40,518 bases of DNA from CAYFUT01 sp964346395 (GTDB lineage Bacteria; Bacillota; Halanaerobiia; Halobacteroidales; Halobacteroidaceae). Shown here in pieces: positions 1 to 7,569 of the stretch. Position 1 is the first letter of the stretch. The number at the start of each line of letters is the position of its first letter. The notes beneath the pieces were generated by a model. That model did not search any database, was not told the origin of the DNA, and worked only from the letters and a program-made list of their open reading frames with translations. The stretch lies in the NCBI GenBank assembly GCA_964346395.1, contig CAYFUT010000017.1, forward strand, positions 1 to 40,518, read 5' to 3'. The position numbers and the translations under genes were made by a program.

Positions 1-183
1 CGACTAGAGGAAGAAATTGAAGAGGTTGAATATGAGATTGAACGGGCTAAAGGTAAGTTGAATAACGAAGGATTTGTTAATAATGCTCCTGAGCATCTGG
101 TAGAAGAGGAGCGGGAGAAGAAAGAGAAGTATACTGCTGAGTTAGAGCAGTTGCGCGAAAGATTAGCAGAATTGAAAAAGTAA
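1..183 (+). CDS. valS: valyl-tRNA synthetase, C-terminal end (partial)
   Basis: The last 60 codons of a gene that starts outside the window. The translation is a charged helical segment ending in EKYTAELEQLRERLAELKK, with the stretch KLNNEGFVNNAPEHLVEEER. That stretch is characteristic of the C-terminal coiled-coil arm of ValRS, which contacts tRNA-Val. The synthetase charges tRNA-Val in the cytoplasm. In many Bacillota valS is followed directly by folC. Here folC is 2.5 kb downstream, so two genes and a relic have come between them. Identification rests on this tail and the conserved neighbour. The catalytic core cannot be seen. Confidence 0.88.
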   Translation, partial: RLEEEIEEVEYEIERAKGKLNNEGFVNNAPEHLVEEEREKKEKYTAELEQLRERLAELKK

Positions 184-207
184 ATAGAAATATAAAATTA
201 TTGATTA

Positions 208-243
208 GGCAGCCTTCTGTTTAAAAGAGGGCTGTCTTTTTTT
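208..243 (+). terminator. intrinsic terminator after valS
   Basis: Stem GGCAGCCTTCT / AGAGGGCTGTC (11 pairs including G-U) with a short loop, followed by a run of T at 236-243. It starts 25 bases after the valS stop. Confidence 0.85.
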
Positions 244-244
244 A

Positions 245-273
245 TTTACAATTAGGTTTTAATTTTATATAAT
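245..273 (+). promoter_or_regulatory. sigma-A-type promoter
   Basis: TTTACA (245-250), a 17-bp spacer and a perfect TATAAT (268-273). It lies just past the valS terminator and faces the DUF4097 gene, implying a 5' leader of about 240 nt. Confidence 0.6.
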
Positions 274-519
274 AGATACTAGAATAATCATTAACTTACA
301 TATTTTAGAAATAAATATTATAGGTGATATCCGAATAAAGAGTAACATAAACATGGAGGGGAACTATAATACGTAGTAGGAAGAACAATTTTATTGGAAA
401 GGAAGCGAGAAAAGAGGGGCATTAGAATCTTTGCTAGTTAGCAGTTTAATTGGGAGCGGCTAAACTTTTAGCGGCAAAATAAATTTGAGAAGAAAATATT
501 TTCAGGTAGGGGGAGTAAA
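274..519 (+). other. long untranslated leader, no gene seen
   Basis: An AT-rich stretch between the predicted promoter and the lipoprotein gene. It holds two small hairpins: TGCTA/TAGCA near 433-444 and GCTAA/TTAGC near 457-471. No known riboswitch or credible coding sequence was recognised. Confidence 0.4.
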
Positions 520-1383
520 ATGAAAAAAATCAGCTGTTTGATTGTCGCCTTAAGCTGCCTGCTGGTGTTATCGGGGTGTTATTATGGGGTTCATAAAAAA
601 GTGTCGAGAAGATTTGAAAAGGATTATGAACGGAATATGAAGATTGATCTGGAAACTTCTTCAGGAAATATAGATATTGATAACTGGGATAGAGATTATA
701 TAGAGATCAGAGCGGAAATTAATGCTTATGCTATGACTGAAGATAGGGCTTATGAACTAGCAGAGAATACTGAAATAGATTTTTCGCAGCGGGATGGAAA
801 GTTAAAAATAAGGAAAACCAGTTATACTCAATCTGTAAATAAAAGTGTAAGTGTTGATTATAAGTTAAAACTGCCGTGTTATTTTAATAGTGATTTCGAG
901 ACTAATTCAGGAGATGTAAAAGTGGAGGAAGCAGTAGGAGATTTGCAGATTAAAACGAGCAGTGGAGATATTGAGTTAGAAGAGATTGGGGGTAATGTGC
1001 AGATTGATACTAGTTCTGGAGATTTAGAAGCAGAAGAACTTGTAGGAGATTTAACTTATACAAGTAGTTCAGGGGATTTGGAAGTCGATTATTTAATAGG
1101 AAAAGTTACTTTGGAGACTAGTAGTGGTGACATTAAAGGAGCTTTTGACCTGAAAGAAGAAGATAATAGAATTGACACTAGTTCTGGGGACGTTAAGGTT
1201 AAATTGGAAGGATGGCCTTCACTGAGGGTAGAATTAACTACTAGTTCGGGGCATATAGATATTAGTAATCTTGACCTGAAGATATTTGAGAGGGAAGAAG
1301 AAGTTGTGGAAGGAATAATCGGTAATGGAGAAGGAAAACTGCGGATTGATACTAGTTCAGGGGATATAACTTTATCTGATTAA
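520..1383 (+). CDS. DUF4097-type adhesin-like lipoprotein
   Basis: 287 aa. Residues 1-20 form a lipoprotein signal peptide ending in the lipobox LSGC, so the mature protein is probably lipid-anchored at Cys20 on the outer face of the cytoplasmic membrane. The rest is a ladder of about nine units of 18-22 residues, each opening with a [TS]-S-G-[DNH] turn (typically TSSGD) followed by a beta strand. This is the pattern of DUF4097 beta-helix proteins. Codons for the repeated turn vary (tct/agt/agc/tcg), which points to selection on protein rather than recent DNA duplication. The start is supported by the upstream aggtaggggg. It has its own promoter and a terminator follows. The biochemical function is unknown. 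Confidence 0.8.
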   Translation: MKKISCLIVALSCLLVLSGCYYGVHKKVSRRFEKDYERNMKIDLETSSGNIDIDNWDRDYIEIRAEINAYAMTEDRAYELAENTEIDFSQRDGKLKIRKTSYTQSVNKSVSVDYKLKLPCYFNSDFETNSGDVKVEEAVGDLQIKTSSGDIELEEIGGNVQIDTSSGDLEAEELVGDLTYTSSSGDLEVDYLIGKVTLETSSGDIKGAFDLKEEDNRIDTSSGDVKVKLEGWPSLRVELTTSSGHIDISNLDLKIFEREEEVVEGIIGNGEGKLRIDTSSGDITLSD

Positions 1384-1457
1384 AGATTTAGAGAAGATTT
1401 AAAAATTAGCAATTTTATAAAGGAAACAAATAATAAAATTAAATAAATTGACTATGT

Positions 1458-1487
1458 AACCGGCAGTCTAGAGGCTGTCGGTTTTAG
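1458..1487 (+). terminator. intrinsic terminator after the DUF4097 gene
   Basis: Stem AACCGGCAG / CTGTCGGTT around loop TCTAGAGG, followed by TTTTAGATTTG. It lies 75 bases after the stop codon. Confidence 0.7.
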
Positions 1488-1519
1488 ATTTGTTTTTGTT
1501 ATTATAGAAGGTGGTTTTA

Positions 1520-1558
1520 ATGCATATGAATAGGTTAGAAAAGATTTGGAGGAAGTGA
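1520..1558 (+). CDS. possible 12-codon leader peptide coupled to the next gene
   Basis: An ATG with a good ribosome-binding site (gaaggtgg, 1507-1514) opens a 12-codon frame, MHMNRLEKIWRK. Its TGA at 1556-1558 overlaps a GTG at 1555 in the frame of the following membrane protein. This would suit translational coupling. Alternatively it marks a frameshift that removed the first codons of the following gene. Nothing but arrangement supports it. Confidence 0.3.
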   Translation: MHMNRLEKIWRK

Positions 1559-2502
1559 TAGTTATCTACTGGTTACTGGAAAAATTAGACCAGTGGTTAG
1601 TTGAAGACAATTTGTGGGAGTTAGTGATGAATAATAGAAAGTTGATTTACGCTGTTAATTTAGGTGTAATTTTTCTGTTGTTGACGCAGTTAGGGATTAC
1701 TACCGAATTAATTAATAAACTGCTGATGAATAAAGTCCATCAAGCTAACTTAGGTTATTTAAATCAAAGTCTGCAGGAAACTAAACGTACGTTTGCAGTG
1801 GTGTCGGGGTTTAAAGGTTTGATTTCAATTATAGAAGGCAGCGGTATAGCGGGAGTTGAACTGGGCGATATTATTGAGCCCCTGGATGATTTAATAGATC
1901 TGACCTGGAAATTAACAATAGCTAGTTTGGTTTCGTTGAATATCCAGCAGCAGCTAATGGAAGTTATTTATGCAACCCGAAATAGTATTTTTCAGCAGTT
2001 ATTGACAGGAGGGGCATTTTTCTTATTTACTTCCTGGTTGCTGATAAAAGTTAAACAGCCCGCTCACTGTTTCTTGGTATTGCTTAACCTGGCCAAATTG
2101 GTGTTAGTAATAGCTGTTTTTATTTGGAGTATGCTGCCGTTATTAGTTTACTCGTCAGCAAATGTTTCGGACTGGATAACTGAAGAAAAATTAAAACGAG
2201 CTACTGCTCAGATAAATGACCAGACAGGAGAAATTAAATATAAATTAAATCAACTTAGACGAGAAGTAGAAGAGCTACAGGGATTAGATATTCTGCGGGG
2301 CAATGCAGGTTTTAAACTAAAAAAATCAGTGGGAGAGTTATTTGAATTAAGCCCTAGTTTATTAGAAAGTTCAATGCAGTATCTACTGCAGATGATTACC
2401 TGTTTTATTTTAGATGTATTTATTTTTCCGGTAGTGGTACTGGGACTAGAATACTGGGTAGTGAAAATTGTTTTTGGACAACTGCAGTTAGCAAAAGATT
2501 AG
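1546..2502 (+). CDS. unknown membrane protein
   Basis: Up to 318 aa, function not recognised. Hydrophobic segments fall near residues 36-54, 155-170, 175-203 and 283-308. A coiled-coil-like charged stretch lies near 213-246 (EEKLKRATAQ...LRREVEELQ). This predicts a polytopic protein with a cytoplasmic or periplasmic helical hairpin. The start is uncertain: the frame opens at TTG 1546 with no clear ribosome-binding site, and GTG 1555 is the coupled alternative. The best ribosome-binding site nearby belongs to the short frame at 1520. It stands between a terminator and a HAMP relic, outside any obvious operon. Confidence 0.6.
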   Translation: MEEVIVIYWLLEKLDQWLVEDNLWELVMNNRKLIYAVNLGVIFLLLTQLGITTELINKLLMNKVHQANLGYLNQSLQETKRTFAVVSGFKGLISIIEGSGIAGVELGDIIEPLDDLIDLTWKLTIASLVSLNIQQQLMEVIYATRNSIFQQLLTGGAFFLFTSWLLIKVKQPAHCFLVLLNLAKLVLVIAVFIWSMLPLLVYSSANVSDWITEEKLKRATAQINDQTGEIKYKLNQLRREVEELQGLDILRGNAGFKLKKSVGELFELSPSLLESSMQYLLQMITCFILDVFIFPVVVLGLEYWVVKIVFGQLQLAKD

Positions 2503-2585
2503 CCTAAATAGATTATCGTTTTTAAAAGTAATAAGTTTTTACAAAGTTTATTTTTAAAGCAGGTAATAATAAGTTATAATTATTT

Positions 2586-2735
2586 ATGTATAAGCTTATT
2601 GTAGTGCCGGCCAAAAAGTTAATTGCTGGGGCGCAAAGAGTAGCTGAAGGGGATTTAACTACTGAAATTGAATTAACTAGCAGTGATGAATTGGTATCAG
2701 CAGTGCAGGAATTTACAGTCGAAGAGAAAATTTAA
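2586..2735 (+). pseudogene. relic of a chemoreceptor (HAMP domain fragment)
   Basis: This 49-codon frame reads YKLIVVPAKKLIAGAQ followed by RVAEGDLTTEIELTSSDEL, which matches the HAMP linker of methyl-accepting chemotaxis proteins and histidine kinases (P..KL..GA..VAEGDLT..I......DEL). The preceding sensor/transmembrane region and the following signalling domain are missing, and the frame ends at TAA 2733. Its end lies just before the folC ribosome-binding site. It looks like a decayed remnant of a transducer gene inserted between valS and folC. It should not be taken as the start of folC. Confidence 0.7.
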
Positions 2736-2751
2736 GGTAGGGGTGGCAGAA

Positions 2752-4017
2752 ATGGACGGAATTGATTATTTAGAGACTCTAGATAAGTTTGGGGTTAAAC
2801 CTGGGTTGCAGCGTATAAAATTGCTGCTTGATTATTTAGGAAATCCAGAAAAAGAGTTAAATATTATCCATATTGGCGGGACAAATGGTAAAGGTTCGAC
2901 TTCAGCTTTGCTGACTTCAATTTATAGAACAGCTGGTTATAAAGTAGGAACTTATAATTCACCGCATATTATTGAGTTTAATGAGCGGATTAGAATTAAT
3001 GATCAGTATATTAGTGAGCAAGAGTTAACTGATTTAATGGGAAGGATAAAACCGGCGGTAGAACAGGTGAAACAAGAATTAGAACAGCCGAGTTTTTTTG
3101 AAGTTGTAACTGCTTTGGCGTTAGTTTATTTTGCGCAAGAACAAGTTGAATTAGCAATTTTAGAAGTAGGAATGGGCGGTCGCTGGGATGCTACGAATAT
3201 AGGGAATAGCTTATTATCTGTAATTACTAATGTGAGTTTGGATCATACTGATTATTTAGGGGATACAGTGGCGGAAATTGCCCGAGAAAAGGCGGGGATT
3301 ATTAAACCTGGCCAGGCGGTAGTTACTGGGGTGGAGAAAGAGGCTGCGGCGGCGGAATTAGCGGCTAAGTGTGAAACTAAACGGAGCCGTTTAATTAATG
3401 TCCGCGACCGATTTAATTGGCAACAGACAGAAGTTAGTTTGCAGGGTCAAAGGGTTAAAATAAGTAGTCCAGCTGGAGAATTTAATGAAATATGGCTACC
3501 GCTGTTGGGGGAGCACCAGATAATTAATTTATTATTGGCGTTGGCAGTTATAGAAGAGCTGGGGGTTGATTATCCAGTGACTGGGGAAGAGATTAAGCAG
3601 GGAGTAGCTGAGGTTAACTGGCCGGGGCGGTTAGAAGTAGTTAGTTTGCAGCCGCCAATAATCTTAGATGGAGCTCATAATCGGGCGGCGGCAGCTGAGA
3701 TTAAGAAGTTTTTAACTCAGATTGAATATCAGAATTTAATTTTGGTGTTAGGAATTTTAGCGGATAAAGATATAAAAGGAATTAGTGATTGTTTATCTGA
3801 GCAAGCAGAGCGGATAATTGTTACGCAGAATAAAAGTCAGCGGTCGGCTGGAGCTGAAAAGTTGGCGGGGGAAGTTAAGGGTAAAACTAAGTTAGTTGAT
3901 GAATTGTCGGCTGCTGTGAAGGCAGCTCAAGAGATGGCTGAGCCGGATGATTTAATTTTAATTAGTGGGTCATTATATACTGTGCGAGAAGCTAGAGAGA
4001 TATTAATAAAGAAGTAG
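2752..4017 (+). CDS. folC: folylpolyglutamate synthase / dihydrofolate synthase
   Basis: 421 aa, the usual length. FolC adds glutamate to (dihydro)folates with ATP in the cytoplasm. The Mur-ligase-type P-loop is visible near the N-terminus (IIHIGGTNGKGSTSALL), followed by TYNSPH, a central-domain segment EVGMGGRWDATN, LDHTDYLGDT and the C-terminal-domain motif ILDGAHNRAA. The start at ATG 2752 was chosen because it is preceded by aaggtaggggtgg at a normal distance and gives the expected N-terminus (MDGIDYLETLDKFG). A longer frame opening at 2683 runs over the HAMP relic in another frame and lacks a ribosome-binding site. The bifunctional activity is family knowledge and not visible here. Confidence 0.95.
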   Translation: MDGIDYLETLDKFGVKPGLQRIKLLLDYLGNPEKELNIIHIGGTNGKGSTSALLTSIYRTAGYKVGTYNSPHIIEFNERIRINDQYISEQELTDLMGRIKPAVEQVKQELEQPSFFEVVTALALVYFAQEQVELAILEVGMGGRWDATNIGNSLLSVITNVSLDHTDYLGDTVAEIAREKAGIIKPGQAVVTGVEKEAAAAELAAKCETKRSRLINVRDRFNWQQTEVSLQGQRVKISSPAGEFNEIWLPLLGEHQIINLLLALAVIEELGVDYPVTGEEIKQGVAEVNWPGRLEVVSLQPPIILDGAHNRAAAAEIKKFLTQIEYQNLILVLGILADKDIKGISDCLSEQAERIIVTQNKSQRSAGAEKLAGEVKGKTKLVDELSAAVKAAQEMAEPDDLILISGSLYTVREAREILIKK

Positions 4018-4033
4018 CCTGACGGCTGCTTAG

Positions 4034-4057
4034 TTTGAGACTGAGCTTAAGATTAAG
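4034..4057. repeat. hexamer array (NNTGAG type)
   Basis: Four successive 6-base units, TTTGAG ACTGAG CTTAAG ATTAAG, start 17 bases after the folC stop. The same unit builds the arrays at 4963-5042 and 29804-29882. No complementary arm is present here. Confidence 0.55.
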
Positions 4058-4100
4058 TAAATTACTACCAGCAATAATTTTACAGTTTACCCAAACAAAA

Positions 4101-4132
4101 AGATAAGCCACAGAAATTTCTGTGGCTTATCT
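4101..4132 (-). terminator. perfect 32-bp palindrome, terminator-like on the minus strand
   Basis: Two perfectly complementary 16-base arms (AGATAAGCCACAGAAA and its complement). On the + strand no T run follows. On the - strand the stem is followed by TTTTGTTTGG, the form of an intrinsic terminator. No minus-strand gene was found upstream of it. It may serve as a transcription barrier or end an unrecognised minus-strand RNA. Confidence 0.5.
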
Positions 4133-4225
4133 CAGCCGATGTGGACGGAAGATCCTGTATTTATCAATAGCATATTAATGCATAATAGTAATAAATTATA
4201 ATCATTATATTTTATATTTAAGTTG

Positions 4226-4255
4226 TTGCTTGTGAAGAAAATATTTTGATATAAT
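4226..4255 (+). promoter_or_regulatory. promoter for the SPOR gene
   Basis: TTGCTT (4226-4231), an 18-bp spacer and TATAAT (4250-4255) with an extended -10 TG at 4247-4248. It gives a leader of about 170 nt. Confidence 0.55.
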
Positions 4256-4261
4256 AAACTA

Positions 4262-4432
4262 ACAGACTATCGATTAATAAGCGATAGTTAAATTATCAGG
4301 TAGAGAAATAGCATTAATAAAAGTTTAGTGAACTGCATAATATCTATTGAGAAGGATAGAAAGTAGTTAGTTTATACCTTTTTAGAAAGGAGGTAATCAT
4401 CTTTTCCATTTATCTGGAAAGGGTGGTAGGTT
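4262..4432 (+). promoter_or_regulatory. structured leader with a sequestered ribosome-binding site
   Basis: Hairpin ACTATCG/CGATAGT at 4266-4288. Further down, a very strong Shine-Dalgarno core (AAAGGAGGT, about 4385-4393) has no start codon at a working distance. It can pair with ACCTTT about 10 bases upstream. Just beyond it, CTTTTCC can pair with GGAAAGG before the real start at 4433, whose own ribosome-binding site is gggtggtagg. Two alternative small stems therefore surround the initiation region. No known riboswitch class was recognised. Confidence 0.4.
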
Positions 4433-4945
4433 ATGAAGAAAAATAATGGAAAAAAATTCAAATCAGGAGCTTCTTTAATTGTTATGCTGGCTGGAATGGC
4501 AGTGGTGATGAGTGTATTTGGTTATTTTGTCTGTAGTTGGTTTCTAGATTATGTATCAGCACCGCAGGATGAAATTGAATCAGTTAATAAGAATCAGGTA
4601 GTCCAGGAGGAAACGATTGAGCCTGATCAAAATAAAAAAGAAGAAACAGCAGAGATGGGGGGGGCAGAAGGAAAAGCAGACCAACCGGAAGGAACTCAGG
4701 TGAATCAAACAGTACCAGAACAAAATGACGGCCAAAATTTATATGTAGTACAGGTAGGAGCTTTTAGTGAAAAGGAAAATGCACAAGGGATGGTAGAAAA
4801 GCTAAAGAGTGAGGGCTTTACTGCTTATATTACCAGTAAAAATCCCTATCGAGTTCAGGCCGGAGCTTTTCGAACCGAAAAAGCAGCTAATGAATTAGGA
4901 ACTAAGCTAAAACAGAATGGGTTTCCGGTTTATATCCGGGATTAG
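4433..4945 (+). CDS. membrane-anchored SPOR-domain protein
   Basis: 170 aa. A lysine-rich N-terminus is followed by one transmembrane segment (about residues 15-37), an acidic low-complexity linker (40-98, rich in E, Q and N) and a C-terminal SPOR domain (about 103-170: LYVVQVGAFSEKENAQGMVE, then YRVQAGAFRTEKAANELGTKL). SPOR domains bind glycan strands lacking stem peptides and usually place proteins at the division septum, so an extracytoplasmic wall-binding role is inferred. There is no catalytic domain. It is a single gene with its own promoter and structured leader. Confidence 0.85.
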   Translation: MKKNNGKKFKSGASLIVMLAGMAVVMSVFGYFVCSWFLDYVSAPQDEIESVNKNQVVQEETIEPDQNKKEETAEMGGAEGKADQPEGTQVNQTVPEQNDGQNLYVVQVGAFSEKENAQGMVEKLKSEGFTAYITSKNPYRVQAGAFRTEKAANELGTKLKQNGFPVYIRD

Positions 4946-4962
4946 CGGAAAAACAACACCTA

Positions 4963-5042
4963 GTTTGAGCTTAGGTTTGAGTTTGAGTAGGTTGTAATTT
5001 TCTTACTTAGCCTGCTCAGGCTCAAACTCTATCTCAGACTTA
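4963..5042. repeat. inverted pair of hexamer arrays
   Basis: Left arm: TTTGAG CTTAGG TTTGAG TTTGAG TAGG. Right arm, read as complement: TCTGAG ATAGAG TTTGAG CCTGAG CAGG. The arms face each other across about 20 bases and can form a long imperfect hairpin between the SPOR gene and the DRTGG gene. Period 6 is clear in both arms. Confidence 0.65.
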
Positions 5043-5092
5043 ATTTTAATATAGTTAATATTCATCCTCAACATCAATTAAGGAGGATAATT

Positions 5093-5437
5093 ATGAAACT
5101 AGGGGAAATACAGGATTTATTAGCAGCAGAAGTTATTTATGCAGGAGAGGATACAGGTGAATTAGAAATTAAGACAGCCTGTGGGGCTGATTTAATGAGT
5201 GATGTCCTAGCTTTTAGCAAACAAAAGACTCTACTGTTAACCGGGCTAACCAATCCACAGGTAATTAGAACTGCTGAGATGATTGAATTAGCGGCAATAA
5301 TCTTTGTCCGCGGTAAGCAGCCGCCGAAGGCTACAATAGAGTTAGCGCAGGAAAAAGGAATCTGCTTGTTGACGACAGAAAAGTTATTATATGAAGCCTG
5401 TGGTCTATTATATACATCTGGCTTAGCTCCTGAATGA
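5093..5437 (+). CDS. DRTGG-domain protein
   Basis: 114 aa, one DRTGG-type domain. It starts at residue 1 (MKLGEIQDLLAAEVIYAGED) and includes the AGADLMSDVL-like segment (here CGADLMSDVL) seen in these small proteins. DRTGG domains occur in phosphotransacetylase and CBS-type regulatory proteins, and their ligand is unsettled. A strong ribosome-binding site (aaggagg) precedes the ATG. It is the first gene of a five-gene run with very short gaps, and a second DRTGG gene lies at 7235. In other anaerobes these genes accompany [FeFe]-hydrogenase loci, so a redox-regulatory role is inferred. Confidence 0.8.
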   Translation: MKLGEIQDLLAAEVIYAGEDTGELEIKTACGADLMSDVLAFSKQKTLLLTGLTNPQVIRTAEMIELAAIIFVRGKQPPKATIELAQEKGICLLTTEKLLYEACGLLYTSGLAPE

Positions 5438-5471
5438 AAATAGACAAGCTGACGGATAGGGGGGTTAAATA

Positions 5472-5912
5472 ATGGAAGCAGATGAAGAATTACAGACTGT
5501 ACTGAAGGCGGATATTGAAGCTGGAGATTTCAACAGCGGCGGGGAAGTGTCCAGTAAGCTAAAAGATCTGCTCCGCAAATTAGGTATTCCGGCTAAAATT
5601 GTGCGAAAAGTAGCAATTATAGCTTATGAACTGGAAATGAATATTATTATTCATTCTTTAGGCGGCCAAATACAGGCGCAGGTAAAACCGGAGTTAATCA
5701 AAGTAATTGCTGAAGATAAGGGACCGGGAATTGAAAATGTGGAACAGGCATTCCAGCCGGGTTATTCTACAGCTAGTGAATCAATCCGCGAACTAGGTTT
5801 TGGAGCGGGTATGGGGCTGTATAATGTTGAAAATTATTCTGATGATTTAGCGGTAACTAGTGAAGTCGATAAGGGAACTAAAATTGAATCTTACATTAAA
5901 TTTGAAGCTTAA
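5472..5912 (+). CDS. RsbW-like ATP-binding (anti-sigma/serine kinase) protein
   Basis: 146 aa, a single GHKL ATPase fold without a sensor or transmembrane part. The N-box is ELEMNIIIHS, G1 is EDKGPGIENVEQAF and G2 is GFGAGMGLYNVENYSD. This is the layout of RsbW/SpoIIAB-type serine kinases or anti-sigma factors, which phosphorylate STAS-domain antagonists or bind sigma factors. No STAS partner or sigma gene is adjacent, so the target is unknown. It lies 34 bases after the first DRTGG gene and 16 bases before the hydrogenase-like gene. This implies joint expression and a signalling job tied to that protein. Confidence 0.82.
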   Translation: MEADEELQTVLKADIEAGDFNSGGEVSSKLKDLLRKLGIPAKIVRKVAIIAYELEMNIIIHSLGGQIQAQVKPELIKVIAEDKGPGIENVEQAFQPGYSTASESIRELGFGAGMGLYNVENYSDDLAVTSEVDKGTKIESYIKFEA

Positions 5913-5928
5913 ATAAAGTGGTGATTTT

Positions 5929-7245
5929 ATGAGCAAATTCCATTCAGTTCATTTAAATGAAGATAAATGTGAAGGCTGTACTAGCTGTGTTCAGAACTGT
6001 CCGACGCGGGCGATCAGAGTCCATCAAGGGCAGGCCTGGATTAAAGAAAAAAAGTGTATTGACTGCGGAGAATGTATTAGAAGCTGTGAACACCATGCTA
6101 AAGAAGTGGTTACTGATGAAGTAGAGGAGATAGAAGAAGTTAACTATCCGGTTGCTTTAGTGCCGCCTAGTTTTTATGGGCAGTTTGTGGAAAGCGTGGA
6201 TCCTAGAAAGGTAGTAATTGGTTTACAGCAGCTGGGATTTAAAGAAGTTTGGGATGTAGCCCTGGGAGCAGAAGTAGTTACTAAAGCTACTCAGGAATAT
6301 TTGGAATCTAATTCGGGTCCGGTTTTATCTTCGGCATGTCCGACAGTGGTAAGGTTAGTAGAGGTGCTGTATCCAGAGTTGGTTGACTATTTGCTACCGA
6401 TTAAATCACCAGTGGAAGCAGTTGCCCAGCGAGCAAAATTAAAGATAGAGGGGAGAGGAGTTAGCAAACAAGAGATTGGGATTTACTTTATTACTCCTTG
6501 TCCGGCTAAAATGACGACGGTTAAAAATCCTCTCGGCCAGAAGAAAAGTTGGTTAGAGGGAGCAATTGCAGTTGATAAAATTTACCGCCCGCTGCTCAAA
6601 CATGTGGAAGAAATTACTGATTCCGAAATTGAAGATTACGAATTACCGTATTTAGGTATTGGGTGGGCCAACCGCGGCGGGGCAAGTAAGCTTTTAGAAG
6701 CAGATACTATTTCAGTGTCCGGAATTCATAATGTAATGGAAGTGTTAGAGGGGATTGACCGGGGTGATTTATCGCATATTAGTCATTTTGAATTATTGGC
6801 TTGTGAACCGGGTTGTGTAGGCGGAGTGCTGAATGTTAAAAATCCGTTCCTGGCTCAATTTAATATTCAGCAGTTAGTAAAACAGAAAGATAAATTTATT
6901 GAACAAGATTTTAGCGAATATGATTTATCTTTAGCGGAAGGATTTGAGGCTAAATCAGCAGCTGCTTTAGGGAATAATTTTTCTTCTGCAATCAGTAAAT
7001 TAGGAGAGCTAGAAACAGAAAAGGAAGCACTGCCCGGTTTGGATTGTGCTGCTTGTGGGGCTCCTGACTGCGATACTTTAGCGGAAGATATTGTGAAGGG
7101 ATTAGCTCAACGCAGTGACTGTGTTTTTATTTTACGTGAGCAGTTAGCTGATTTATCAGACCAAATGGCTTCTTTAGCCCATGCCATACCCCCAGTAATG
7201 CAGCAAGAAAATGAAGCTGAGGAGGAAGATAATAATGAAAATTAA
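5929..7245 (+). CDS. [FeFe]-hydrogenase-like iron-sulfur protein (sensory type)
   Basis: 438 aa. The N-terminus carries two 4Fe-4S motifs: CEGCTSCVQNCP, then CIDCGECIRSCEHH. The hydrogenase large-subunit C-terminal domain follows, with counterparts of the H-cluster motifs: SSACP (Cys137), TPCPAK (Cys191) and ACEPGC (Cys292, Cys296). All four cubane ligands are kept, but the first cysteine of the usual TSCCP, the proton-relay residue, is alanine. That substitution is known from putative sensory hydrogenases. The C-terminus has a further cysteine cluster (LDCAACGAPDC...SDC, about residues 370-395). No maturation gene is present in the window. Sensing is inferred and catalysis would be weak or absent. 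It overlaps the next gene by 11 bases. Confidence 0.82.
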   Translation: MSKFHSVHLNEDKCEGCTSCVQNCPTRAIRVHQGQAWIKEKKCIDCGECIRSCEHHAKEVVTDEVEEIEEVNYPVALVPPSFYGQFVESVDPRKVVIGLQQLGFKEVWDVALGAEVVTKATQEYLESNSGPVLSSACPTVVRLVEVLYPELVDYLLPIKSPVEAVAQRAKLKIEGRGVSKQEIGIYFITPCPAKMTTVKNPLGQKKSWLEGAIAVDKIYRPLLKHVEEITDSEIEDYELPYLGIGWANRGGASKLLEADTISVSGIHNVMEVLEGIDRGDLSHISHFELLACEPGCVGGVLNVKNPFLAQFNIQQLVKQKDKFIEQDFSEYDLSLAEGFEAKSAAALGNNFSSAISKLGELETEKEALPGLDCAACGAPDCDTLAEDIVKGLAQRSDCVFILREQLADLSDQMASLAHAIPPVMQQENEAEEEDNNEN

Positions 7246-7567
7246 GCGGGTTGTGCAGGAGCTGGATTGGGAAGTGGTTGTAGCAGGTGATTTGGAAGCA
7301 GAAGTGACCGGCGGATATGCCTGTGATTTGTTGAGTAATGTAATGGCTCAGGCACAAGCAGGTGATCTGTGGTTTACGATTCAGGGTCATCAAAATGTGG
7401 TGGCTGTAGGTTTGTTGGTAGAAGTAGCGGGAATAGTGATTGCGGAAGATGTAGATATAGATGAAGAGGCAGTTTCCCGAGCGGAAGAAAATGAAATTAA
7501 TTTGCTGCGGAGTTCTCAGCCGATTTATGAATTATGCGGAGAACTTTATCAACTGAGGCGGGAATAG
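7235..7567 (+). CDS. second DRTGG-domain protein (HprK N-domain-like)
   Basis: 110 aa. The start at ATG 7235 was chosen for its ribosome-binding site (gaggaggaag, 7219-7228). An in-frame ATG at 7211 is poorly placed. The protein opens MKIKRVVQELDWEVVVAGD and contains GGYACDLLSNVMAQAQAGDLWFT, the segment typical of DRTGG-like small proteins annotated as HPr-kinase-related. It lacks a kinase P-loop, so it is not HPr kinase. It overlaps the hydrogenase-like gene by 11 bases and ends 2 bases before the PHP gene, so the products are probably made in fixed ratio. It is distantly similar to the protein at 5093, and the two may be partners. Confidence 0.78.
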   Translation: MKIKRVVQELDWEVVVAGDLEAEVTGGYACDLLSNVMAQAQAGDLWFTIQGHQNVVAVGLLVEVAGIVIAEDVDIDEEAVSRAEENEINLLRSSQPIYELCGELYQLRRE

Positions 7568-7569
7568 AA

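Noticed and set aside
2683..2751. Longer start for folC
   Set aside because: The extra residues have no FolC similarity, overlap the HAMP relic in another frame, and lack a ribosome-binding site. ATG 2752 has a good one.
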